This document shows positions 1-9,521 of a DNA stretch of 64,000 nt, in pieces. The stretch is from Harmonia axyridis (lineage: Eukaryota > Arthropoda > Insecta > Coleoptera > Coccinellidae). Positions within the stretch are counted from its first letter, which is position 1, and each line of letters begins with the position of its first letter. The stretch covers positions 52,124,031 through 52,188,030 of the forward strand of contig NC_059502.1 in assembly GCF_914767665.1 (NCBI RefSeq), read 5' to 3'. A model generated the notes under the pieces. It was not told the DNA's origin, ran no database searches, and saw only the letters and a program-made list of their open reading frames with translations. A program made the position numbers and the translations under genes.

Positions 1-1182
1 TTTCCCCTGGTTTATATATCTATAAACTCTTGTTATTTTTGTTTGAGAACAATTCCTATTTTCAGTATTGTAAAAATGTGAATCCTACCAGGATAATGAT
101 TGAATATCTATTACCTATTCACAGACTAACGAGTACAGAGCGTAATAATTACTGAATCAGTATGAAACTGTTCAATCATTTACCTAGAAAAATAAGATCA
201 ATTAAAGAAATTAAACTCTTCAAGAGACAATTATTCGAACTGTTAATTAAATGTGAACCATATTCTTTAAATGAATTTATAGTCTTTTGTCATGTACAAA
301 TATCATAGATATATTAGTTCATTGATTTATTTTTTTGTAAGGAATTTGTGACTTGTTTTTATCATTTTGTAATGTACATACAATTCTGGAAATAAATACC
401 TATTATTATTATTATCCTAAATTTCAATCTATAACCTTCAAATTTAAGGGAGATAAGGGGTGTGTACCATGATCCTATTACACCCGGTATGTATATTGAT
501 GACCATAAGGTTAGCTTCCTCCAAAACAGTTTCCATTATGCATACAGTACCAGGAATACGAAAAAAAAAGATGAAATATAATGACTGTCATTTAATTTTC
601 GATTTAAAATGAATTTCGAACAAGTAGAAACCAAGCCAATCCACAGTATTATTTAGAATTAGGATAAAATATAACAAAATGAAAAAATTGTTTTCCGAGA
701 AGTAAATCAAAAATTTTCACAGCCTTGAAGTCACAGATAAAGGCCACTCCTACTGTTTTTTTTGAGCTGATTCGCGTGTGAGCTTCTCCTACTATCGGTC
801 TATTTGATTGAAGATGGTTGAAATATGTGCAGTCAGTTTTTGATAATTACCTGAAGCACGCAAGATTTGGTGTTTAAACACGAAATCCAATAATAATCCA
901 AAGACAGTTTGAGGTCGTTTATACAAGAAATTCGTAATTGCCTCTGAAAAGATAAATGATTGTTTTATTGTTGGTTTTTTTCATTCAGACTCAAGACAAT
1001 TATCTTGTCTATGTCTGTGACCTTTTTCATTGAGGAGAAATATAAAAACTATGAAATTTGTGACAAGAAGTAAATAATACAACTCATTGTAGCTTTTCAT
1101 CGAAAAAATTTATCTAGGATCAATCGAGTAATTTGAAAAGGAAAAAATTTTATTCGAATGTCTAATATGTATTTAGATATAC

Positions 1183-2727
1183 TGTTATGGATCGTATATT
1201 TTCAAGTTGAGATTATGTTGTTGTTGATTTGATTTATATTGATTCGATCCAATAACTAAATTTGATACTATATCTTTTATAATTTTGCGCCGACTATATA
1301 TCTCAGGAGGGTTCATTCAAATTCAATTATATATGTTTTTTAATTTAATTAATATTTTCAAAATTCACTATAAAAAAATTCTTATCTAATAACTAAATTT
1401 ATATTAATCTAATCTTATATTTACGTATTTAAATCTTCATCGACCTCATCAGTGTTCTATGTTATGGTATGTAATCGTCTTCTAAGCTCCTAACCTCGAA
1501 TGGATTATAACCTTAATTCGTATTAATTCAGTTGCATTGTTTTGAATCCATTTTCCATTTAATATTGCTTCAACTTGCTTGAATCCAGGGAAATTTCTTC
1601 TTGAAATTGATTAAATAATTTTCCACTTCTTCTCACAATGATTTTCAGGTACGTATTTAACAATTTTAATATCTTGCAAATTTTCGTAAATAAATTCTTT
1701 CGTTTATCAATTATTTCAGGTATATTTCTTGAGTCAGGTGATGTGCTCTCAACAATGGTTTTTTACTGACTGACTAGCTGTCATTCGGCTGGGCTTTATA
1801 TAGATTTTCAATTTTTTCTTGAAATCAAGATTGCTTTGGATGTCAAAAAATTTTCCAAATATGATGCTTTCGCAATTTTCTCTTTTGAGGTAAGTTTTCC
1901 TTCTTCAATCTTGATCTAATTAATTTCTTCATTTAATTCCCCATCTTTTGGTACCACATATGTTGCATTCGGTCGATTCGAAGTTACAAAATTTTCAAAT
2001 ATTCTATATACAATTTGGAAATTTTTCTAATATTCACTTTCTTTGGCCTAATATTCAAAGATTTCAATCTATAACTCCTAAAATCTACTACATATTTTTA
2101 AATTATACTATAATCTAATGAAATATATACATTTTTGTATGTTTGAGACATTAATTACTTTGGAATCCCTGATTTATCATTCGATATCCTATCCCTATCC
2201 ATTTTTTACAATTTTATTAGTAATTTCAGCTAATATTACATTTTTGAGATTGCATCTAGATGTAATTCACTAGATCACAAGCTATTTCATGAAAATTAAC
2301 ATAGGAAATATAAAATAAATGATTATTTTTTTATCATTTTGAATGAAAATTGAATGTTCAGTCTTTTGACTCTTTTAACATTATTTACATGATATATAAA
2401 TGGTTCCTGATACTTGAGTTGAATATCTTTTGTTGATTTTATCAAATTGAACTTGAATTTTATTAATATTTTCATTTTGTTTCAGATCCTGAGATGTTTT
2501 TAATGAATATTGATATAGTACTTTAGAAATATTGGATTTATGCTACTTTTATAATGTGCAAATGAATGAAATAAATGAATAAAGTTACTCTAATTTCTTT
2601 AAAATTATTGGATCATATCAAGTTAAAATTTATTATCTATTTGATGAATTTGCTGTAGTTTCCGAAGGATAGAGTCTGGTAATGTATTCTCATTGATTTT
2701 ATAAGTTGATAATACCATTCCATAACA
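1183..2727 (-). repeat. 3' LTR of the Gypsy-like element
   Basis: This is 1545 bp and is the 3' LTR when read on the minus strand. It lacks the 4-bp 'acta' found in the other LTR near 4500 and differs by a few point changes (for example cttcttg versus ctttttg near 1600 and 4735). No ORF of note was seen in it. Confidence 0.88.
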
Positions 2728-2737
2728 ATTCCCCAAA
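2728..2737 (-). other. Candidate polypurine tract
   Basis: On the minus strand the bases next to the 3' LTR read AAATTTGGGGAAT, a short purine run directly before TGTTATGG. This is the expected position of a plus-strand primer, but the run is short. Confidence 0.5.
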
Positions 2738-2907
2738 TTTAATATTTGAAATTTTTTATTTTCAATATAAAATTTAAAATATTAAAATTTCTCCAAAATT
2801 TTGAAATTTGATTGAAATTTAAATTAACTTTCATTAGTTGTCTGGATGAATTCATATAAATCATGAATATGAAAAATTCCTCTTATTCTTTCTGTTTCTA
2901 ATTCTTT

Positions 2908-4179
2908 TTATACATAACTATTCAAACCATTCTCATTATCTATTATATATGGTCCTTCGAATGGAGTTTTTAATTTCGCACAAATCTTATTCCGCTTGTC
3001 TGTTACTCTCTGGAATCGTACAATAACCAAATCTCCTCTTTTTTTTTTTTTAAACTTCACATATTTCCTTCTATTCCTTCTCTCCATTTTCTTTCTGTAT
3101 CTTTTTCTATTCTTTTTCAATCTTACTTTTACCTTCTTCATGATGTCTTCATTATTTATATGACTTGTTCTGTAACAATTTCTTTCTTGTTTCATTGAAT
3201 ATAAATTTGTATCTTCTCTAACTGTATTATACATTGTATTCAACAAAAATTCCACTCTGTTTAATTGTATATCCCATTTGTTTTGTTCTCTATTGACAAG
3301 TTTTCTTGAATATTTCACTACTTCTTGAATGTATCGTTCTGATGGGTTTGTTTGAGTATCACTTATACTGTTATAATTCAAAATTATCTCTTTATTTTCA
3401 TAATATTTGTCTTCTATTGAATTTTGTGGATTTCCTAGCTCATATATATTTTGGTCAATCTTGTTTTTATTTTCTGAAAATTCTATTGAAGGTGCTGTAT
3501 ACTGATTTATTAATTTTTCATTGAAATTCATGTTAGTCTCTCCTAAAATTTTCAATTTTTCATTCGACTTCTCATTTTGAATTCTTGCAATTTTATACAT
3601 CTCAATCTTATTGATTTCTAGTTGCTCATTTTGTTTTTCGATATCATTATATATAATACTCAGATTTCCTTCTGTTAGATTTTGAACTCCAGTTTCACAA
3701 ATCTGCAAATTCTCTTCAAATATTTTTCTTTCTGTATCTAATTCAACTGAAGATTCTTTTTGTACTTTATTTCTTTTGGTATATAACCTTTCCTTGCAAA
3801 TCATTAATACATTCCCAAGATTCTTTTCCATTTCAATTATCTTATCTGCCAAATTAATTTTCTTTTCTTCTTTAATTTCTTTCAAATTTTTATCCAATAT
3901 TTTTGACTGATCTTCCAATTTTTTCGACTGATCTTCCAATTTTTTCGACTGATCTTCCAATTTTTTCGACTGATCTTCCAATTTTTTCGACTGATCTTCC
4001 AATTTTTTTGACTGATCTTCAAATTTTTTACTCATATTTTCTTCAAATTTTTTTATTGCATTCATTATATCCCATAAATTCAGTTCTTTTCTATTTTCTT
4101 CATTTATTTCCATATTTCCTCTTACATTTTCTTCTTCATCCCCTTTTTCTCCAATTTTCGTTTTACTTCTTGTTTCCAT
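2908..4179 (-). pseudogene. Deletion-fused gag / integrase C-terminus ORF
   Basis: This is an open 423-codon frame in the LTR element. Residues 1-50 are charged. Residues about 51-95 are six tandem heptads (FEDQSKK then five KLEDQSK), followed by more charged helical sequence, consistent with a gag-type coiled coil. From about residue 280 the sequence changes: a segment with LNRVEFLLNTMYNT resembles the end of an integrase core, then a very basic stretch, then GDLVIVRFQRV and FEGPYII, a GPY/F-like integrase C-terminal module. Protease, reverse transcriptase, RNase H and the integrase catalytic core are absent. The simplest reading is an internal deletion that joined gag to the integrase tail in frame. 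Whether this protein is made is unknown. Confidence 0.7.
3903..4028 (-). repeat. 21-bp minisatellite encoding heptads
   Basis: Six direct copies of a 21-bp motif containing actgatcttcc lie inside the gag-like ORF. Each encodes one seven-residue coiled-coil heptad, so copy-number change keeps the frame. Confidence 0.92.
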
Positions 4180-4294
4180 TTTTTATTGAATAATCAATGA
4201 TATGATTCCAACAATTATGTATTAATTTGAAATTTTTTTTAAAATAATGCTGTGACTGAATTAATATAATAATGCTGTAATTGAATTAATATAA

Positions 4295-4312
4295 GCCACG
4301 CGTTGGGCGACA
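4295..4312 (-). other. Candidate primer-binding site (tRNA-Lys type)
   Basis: Two bases inside the 5' LTR the minus strand reads TGTCGCCCAACGCGTGGC. It contains CGCCCAACG, as in the tRNA-Lys primer-binding site that begins TGGCGCCCAACG, with one mismatch in the first three bases and divergence at the far end. The position is right for a retrotransposon PBS; the tRNA identity is an inference. Confidence 0.6.
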
Positions 4313-4314
4313 TT

Positions 4315-5863
4315 TGTTATGGATCGTATATTTTCAAGTTGAGATTATGTTGTTGTTGATTTGATTTAAATTGATTCGATCCAATAACTAAATTTGATAC
4401 TATATCTTTTATAATTTTGCGCCGACTATATATCTCAGGAGGGTTCATTCAAATTCAATTATATATGTTTTTTAATTTAATTAATATTTTCAAAATTCAC
4501 TAACTATAAAAAAATTCTTATCTAATAACTAAATTTATATTAATCTAATCTTATATTTACGTATTTAAATCTTCATCGACCTCATCAGTGTTCTATGTTA
4601 TGGTATGTAATCGTCTTCTATGCTCCTAACCTCGAATGGATTATAACCTTAATTCGTATTAATTCAGTTGCATTGTTTTGAATCCATTTTCCATTTAATA
4701 TTGCTTCAACTTGCTTGAATCCAGGGAAATTTCTTTTTGAAATTGATTAAATAATTTTCCACTTCTTCTCACAATGATTTTCAGGTACGTATTTAACAAT
4801 TTTAATATCTTGCAAATTTTCGTAAATAAATTCTTTCGTTTATCAATTATTTCAGGTATATTTCTTGAGTCAGGTGATGTGCTCTCAACAATGGTTTTTT
4901 ACTGACTGACTAGCTGTCATTCGGCTGGGCTTTATATAGATTTTCAATTTTTTCTTGAAATCAAGATTGCCTTGGATGTCAAAAAATTTTCCAAATATGA
5001 TGCTTTCGCAATTTTCTCTTTTGAGGTAAGTTTTCCTTCTTCAATCTTGATCTAATTAATTTCTTCATTCAATTCCCCATCTTTTGGTACCACATATGTT
5101 GCATTCGGTCGATTCGAAGTTACAAAATTTTCAAATATTCTATATACAATTTGGAAATTTTTCTAATATTCACTTTCTTTGGCCTAATATTCAAAGATTT
5201 CAATCTATAACTCCTAAAATCTACTACATATTTTTAAATTATACTATAATCTAATGAAATATATACATTTCTGTATGTTTGAGACATTAATTACTTTGGA
5301 ATCCCTGATTTATCATTCGATATCCTATCCCTATCCATTTTTTACAATTTTATTAGTAATTTCAGCTAATATTACATTTTTGAGATTGCATCTAGATGTA
5401 ATTCACTAGATCACAAGCTATTTCATGAAAATTAACATAGGAAATATAAAATAAATGATTATTTTTTTATCATTTTGAATGAAAATTGAATGTTCAGTCT
5501 TTTGACTCTTTTAACATTATTTACATGATATATAAATGGTTCCTGATACTTGAGTTGAATATCTTTTGTTGATTTTATCAAATTGAACTTGAATTTTATT
5601 AATATTTTCATTTTGTTTCAGATCCTGAGATGTTTTTAATGAATATTGATATAGTACTTTAGAAATATTGGATTTATGCTACTTTTATAATGTGCAAATG
5701 AATGAAATAAATGAATAAAGTTACTCTAATTTCTTTAAAATTATTGGATCATATCAAGTTAAAATTTATTATCTATTTGATGAATTTGCTGTAGTTTCCG
5801 AAGGATAGAGTCTGGTAATGTATTCTCATTGATTTTATAAGTTGATAATACCATTCCATAACA
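4315..5863 (-). repeat. 5' LTR of the Gypsy-like element
   Basis: This is 1549 bp and is the 5' LTR when read on the minus strand. It matches 1183-2727 almost base for base, and the flanking atac duplication begins at 5864. Confidence 0.88.
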
Positions 5864-6893
5864 ATACATATATGTGTTTGAAATGAAAATAACCATATTG
5901 TACCTTTCAAACAGCGAATTACAGCCATCTATTAGTAAGTTATTATTAAATGCCATTTCATGAGCCATAATAGCTTGACAAATAAACATTTTAAAAAACT
6001 TGTAAGAAGTCATCAAACAATAGTGACTTATCTGATAACATCATGCATAAAAAATTATTAATCCATTTTTTAATTACAAACAGATAGTTGAATAACTTTA
6101 AGAAGAAAGTATGAGAATTATTCAACTATCTATCAGTAAATAATTAAATAATGCTTTAATGACCATAACGTGATCAGATAAGCAGAAAAAGTTAGACGCT
6201 TTTCTTGAAGTTTTTTTAAAATGTTTATTTGTTTTATAATTTTTTTTTCGTGGTATTTATTTATCACTGACCCCTGAACAATAAGAATTTAGTTGCTGAT
6301 ATCAGGACCTAATTTAGTTTATTCACAAATTCTTATGGATACCTCTGTTATCTATTAGAAAGCTAAATAATAGTTTAATGAACGTGGCATCATCAGATAA
6401 CCAACAAAAGTTTGACTTAGGTACTCTTAATGAGTGTAGGTACATTTAAAATATTTATTTGTCATATTTATAATGACTTACCTAATGAGGTTGACGGCCA
6501 TTCTGAAAATTTTAACTATCTAATGTATTATCAGATGAATAATTCTTGGAATGTATCTGTCAACAAATAAGAAACGACAGTTTAACCCTTTTTTGAAATA
6601 TTTATTTTTACCAAGGTGATAAAATGAATCAGATATAATTGAACGAAAATAAAAATTATATTCTCTTTTCACATTGTTTAGATTGAATTTCGAAATCAGT
6701 TTGAGTAGTTTGATACTTCAAAATAAATATCGATATGTAATTAATACACTTTGTTACTTCATATAATGTGAAAATACAAGTAAATGGATGGGGACATTTT
6801 TTATTCTATTCATTCCACCTTCAATGCATTTTGTGAAAACCCATATTAATGAACGGCAAAAAAAAATGACGTCCCAAAATGGCGGAAGAATCT

Positions 6894-6937
6894 AGAATTT
6901 CCCCCCCCCCCAAAAGTGGGTCCTGGATCCGCGCCTG
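6894..6937. repeat. hAT-like terminal sequence with poly-C upstream of RING gene 1
   Basis: On the minus strand this reads CAGGCGCGGATCCAGGACCC, then CACTTTTG and a G run. It resembles hAT-type termini that start CAGG(G/C)GCGGATCC. It ends 97 bp before the ATG and is present at the same place before every RING gene except gene 11. The C run varies from about 8 to 13 between units. I found no matching opposite terminus in the unit, so at most one end of an element survives. Confidence 0.45.
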
Positions 6938-6983
6938 ACGTATTTGAGTACTTAAGTGTGTTGGTACGCTTACTAGCTTAGTA

Positions 6984-7016
6984 TCAGTTCAACAGTGGTG
7001 AAGTACAGAACAGATA
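6984..7016 (+). promoter_or_regulatory. Core promoter of RING gene 1 (TCAGT initiator)
   Basis: TCAGT at 6984-6988 matches the arthropod initiator. If its A (6986) is +1, the 5' UTR is 48 nt. AGATA at 7012-7016 fits the downstream promoter element consensus RGWYV but starts at +27, one base early. No TATA box is seen near -30. The same arrangement sits 50 bp before the ATG of all fifteen copies. Confidence 0.5.
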
Positions 7017-7033
7017 ATTTTAAAGCTAAAAAG

Positions 7034-7599
7034 ATGTCTTTGGATCATTTATATGAGTTCAGTTTCGAAAAGTTGTACAACGACTGTACAGAAAGGTAAT
7101 GCTTTTACATCATTGTTTTCTTTAATTATTTTTGAAACAATATAATCGAATGTTATCTTCAGTTTCTGAATGTTGCATTTTTATAAAGAAATTTTTGTTC
7201 AATATATGTGTATGAAATGAACGATAACCATATTGGACCTATCAAACAGCGAATTAATATGTACTTTTTTTTCCTAGGGGTATAACTTTTGAGGAAGACT
7301 GCAGCGTATGTCTGAGTAGGTTGACTGGAGAACTGTACCTAACCGATTGCAGGCATTGTTTTCACAAAGAATGCATCGACAGGTGGTGCTCCAGTTCTTC
7401 CAAATGTTGTCCGATGTGTAGGACAACGTTAATTTTCGAAGGTACCTTCACTATCTTCGATAAAAATTGGCAGAATGTCAATATACATCGTTTCGACAAG
7501 ATGGACAGTGATGAAGAATATGAAGAAGATGAAGAAAGTGTTGAAAGTGAAGAGGAAAATGAAGAAGATAATAAAGAAGAAACCAACAGGGAAATTTAA
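7034..7599 (+). CDS. RING-H2 finger protein, copy 1 (two exons)
   Basis: Exon 1 is 7034-7095, the intron is 7096-7277 (GTAATG donor, TTTCCTAG acceptor), and exon 2 is 7278-7599. Splicing joins AG to G to make Arg21 and gives 127 residues. The RING-H2 ligands are Cys29, Cys32, Cys45, His47, His50, Cys53, Cys65 and Cys68 (C-X2-C-X12-C-X-H-X2-H-X2-C-X11-C-X2-C), with Trp57 in the usual E2-contact region. Residues 97-123 are almost all Asp/Glu/Ser, an acidic tail. No signal peptide or membrane segment is seen, so a cytosolic or nuclear protein is likely. RING-H2 domains usually act as E3 ubiquitin ligases; substrate and pathway are unknown. If the intron is kept, translation stops right after Arg21. 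This copy has Lys83 (only copies 1 and 2 do) and an 182-bp intron with eight T before the acceptor, which breaks the intron-initiated frame seen in most copies. Confidence 0.88.
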
Positions 7600-7628
7600 T
7601 TTAAGAGTGATGTTTCCTTCATTAAATT

Positions 7629-8041
7629 TCCCCTGGTTTATATATCTATAAACTCTTGTTATTTTTGTTTGAGAACAATTCCTATTTTCAGGATTGTAAA
7701 AATGTGAATCCTACCAGGATAATGATTGAATATCTATTACCTATTCACAGACTAACGAGTACAGAGCGTAATAATTACTAAATCAGTATGAAACTGTTCA
7801 ATCATTTACCTAGAAAAATAAGATCAATTAAAGAAATTAAACTCTTCAAGAGACAATTATTCGAACTGTTAATTAAATGTGAACCATATTCTTTAAATGA
7901 ATTTATAGTCTTTTGTCATGTACAAATATCATAGATATATTAGTTCATTGATTTATTTTTTTGTAAGGAATTTGTGACTTGTTTTTATCATTTTGTAATG
8001 TACATACAATTCTGGAAATAAATACCTATTATTATTATTAT
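7629..8041 (+). repeat. 3' fragment of a non-LTR (LINE) retrotransposon, present in every unit
   Basis: Forward translation from about 7629 gives SPGLYIYKLLLF, then LLPIHRLTSTERNNY, one in-frame stop, MKLFNHLPRKIRSIKEIKLF and FKRQLFELLIKCEPYSLNEF, ending at TAG. This is the typical C-terminal tail after the reverse transcriptase of Jockey/CR1-like LINEs (a 'KLFNxLPxxIKxIxxxxxFKxxLKxxLL...YSLxEF' pattern). About 90 bp of AT-rich 3' UTR and a (TAT)n microsatellite follow, a common LINE 3' end. The piece is 5'-truncated, broken by a stop (TGA in spacer 0, TAA elsewhere), and shared by all sixteen spacers. Its clade is not certain. Confidence 0.75.
8017..8022 (+). promoter_or_regulatory. AATAAA polyadenylation signal in the LINE tail
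   Basis: AATAAA lies 418 bp after the RING stop codon, just before the (TAT)n run, and is kept in every unit. It is on the RING sense strand with no earlier AATAAA seen after the stop, so it may set the 3' end of RING transcripts. The alternative is that it is only the LINE's own fossil signal. Confidence 0.45.
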
Positions 8042-8476
8042 CCTAAATTTCAATCTATAACCTTCAAATTTAAGGGAGATAAGGGGTGTGTACCATGATC
8101 CTATTACACCCGGTATGTATATTGATGACCATAAGGTTAGCTTCCTCCAAAACAGTTTCCATTATGCATACAGTACCAGGAATACGAAAAAAAAAGATGA
8201 AATATAATGACTGTCATTTAATTTTCGATTTAAAATAAATTTCGAACAAGTAGAAACCAAGCCAATCCACAGTATTATTTAGAATTAGGATAAAATATAA
8301 CAAAATGAAAAAATTGTTTTCCGAGAAGTAAATCAAAAATTTTCACAGCCTTGAAGTCACAGATAAAGGCCACTCCTACTGTTTTTTTTGAGCTGATTCG
8401 CGTGTGAGCTTCTCCTACTATCGGTCTATTTGATTGAAGATGGTTGAAATATGTGCAGTCAGTTTTTGATAATTAC

Positions 8477-8569
8477 CTGAAGCACGCAAGATTTGGTGTT
8501 TAAACACGAAATCCAATAATAATCCAAAGACAGTTTGAGGTCGTTTATACAAGAAATTCGTAATTGCCT
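8477..8569 (-). other. Possible fossil exon in the spacer
   Basis: On the minus strand a 93-bp open segment is bounded by TTTATCTTTTCAG before it and GTAATT after CTTCAG, which look like a splice acceptor and donor. It would read AITNFLYKRPQTVFGLLLDF and onward. The segment recurs in all units. No partner exons were recognised and the peptide resembles nothing I know. Confidence 0.2.
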
Positions 8570-9314
8570 CTGAAAAGATAAATGATTGTTTTATTGTTGG
8601 TTTTTTTCATTCAGACTCAAGACAATTATCTTGTCTATGTCTGTGACCTTTTTCATTGAGGAGAAATATAAAAACTATGAAATTTGTGACAAGAAGTAAA
8701 TAATACAACTCATTGTAGCTTTTCATCGAAAAAATTTATCTAGGATCAATCGAGTAATTTGAAAAGGAAAAAATTTTATTCGAATGTCTAATATGTATTT
8801 AGATATACATATATGTGTTTGAAATGAAAATAACCATATTGTACCTTTCAAACAGCGAATTACAGCCATCTATTAGTAAGTTATTATTAAATGCCATTTC
8901 ATGAGCCATAATAGCTTGACAAATAAACATTTTAAAAAACTTGTAAGAAGTCATCAAACAATAGTGACTTATCTGATAACATCATGCATAAAAAATTATT
9001 AATCCATTTTTCAATTACAAACAGATAGTTGAATAACTTTAAGAAGAAAGTATGAGAATTATTCAACTATCTATCAGTAAATAATTAAATAATGCTTTAA
9101 TGACCATAACGTGATCAGATAAGCAGAAAAAGTTAGACGCTTTTCTTGAAGTTTTTTTAAAATGTTTATTTGTTTTATAATTTTTTTTTCGTGGTATTTA
9201 TTTATCACTGACCCCTGAACAATAAGAATTTAGTTGCTGATATCAGGACCTAATTTAGTTTATTCACAAATTCTTATGGATACCTCTGTTATCTATTAGA
9301 AAGTTAAATAATGG

Positions 9315-9449
9315 TGTAAATTCAAATGTGAAATTCTTCAATAACTTTTTTATTTGAAAACTTGACAATTCAGAACTATCAAAAAACTAAACTCCCTTGA
9401 TTTCCTGTTCACTCGTCTGTCAAATTAAAAAATGAATTTGGCCTTAACA
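9315..9449 (-). repeat. 3' LTR of BEL/Pao copy A
   Basis: Read on the minus strand it starts TGTTAAGGCC and ends GAATTTACA, with an internal AATAAA, directly after a GGGGGGAG purine tract. 135 bp is short for a Pao LTR, so it may have lost internal sequence. The equivalents are 29861-29995 and 52398-52532. Confidence 0.7.
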
Positions 9450-9521
9450 TTTCTCCCCCCTGTGAAGAACTTAAATCTTCACTAAGTGGTCGGAAGGATG
9501 CACAGCTTCGTAACAGGTCTT

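Larger units (their letters stand above)
1183..5863 (-). mobile_element. Gypsy-like LTR retrotransposon, internally deleted, with 4-bp TSD
   Basis: Two long direct repeats (1183-2727 and 4315-5863) begin TGTTATGG and end CCATAACA. They are flanked by a 4-bp target duplication atac (1179-1182 and 5864-5867), and the uninterrupted host sequence can be read in every other unit. Only 1587 bp lie between the LTRs, far short of a full gag-pol. The single long ORF is on the minus strand, and the candidate primer-binding site and polypurine tract agree with that orientation. The two LTRs differ by roughly half a dozen substitutions and a 4-bp indel, so the insertion is fairly recent. It is seen in only one unit. 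Assignment to Ty3/Gypsy rests on the integrase GPY/F-like tail and the 4-bp duplication. Confidence 0.9.
1..7033 (+). repeat. Spacer 0 (upstream of RING gene 1), split by LTR element
   Basis: This spacer starts inside the LINE tail (1-415, five TAT units). The unassigned middle part runs to 1182, then the LTR element 1183-5863 intervenes and the spacer resumes at 5864. The intron-like module is at 5868-5921, the hairpin sub-repeats at about 5978-6232, and the hAT-like poly-C terminus at 6894-6937. It carries the short allele of the 20-bp indel (near 6690). Without the LTR element and one atac copy it fits the normal unit length. Confidence 0.9.

Noticed and set aside
5759..6016. 85-residue minus-strand ORF near the right end of the LTR element
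   Set aside because: It spans the boundary between the LTR and host spacer, so it is an accidental fusion.
7362..7586. 74-residue Ser/Leu-rich minus-strand ORF repeated in every unit
   Set aside because: It is the antisense of the RING region and acidic tail; the GAA/GAT-rich strand gives Ser/Phe codons without stops.
7629..8041. LINE tail as a second gene of the unit
   Set aside because: It has an in-frame stop in every unit, no RT domain and a retrotransposon-type 3' end, so it is a dead 5'-truncated insert.
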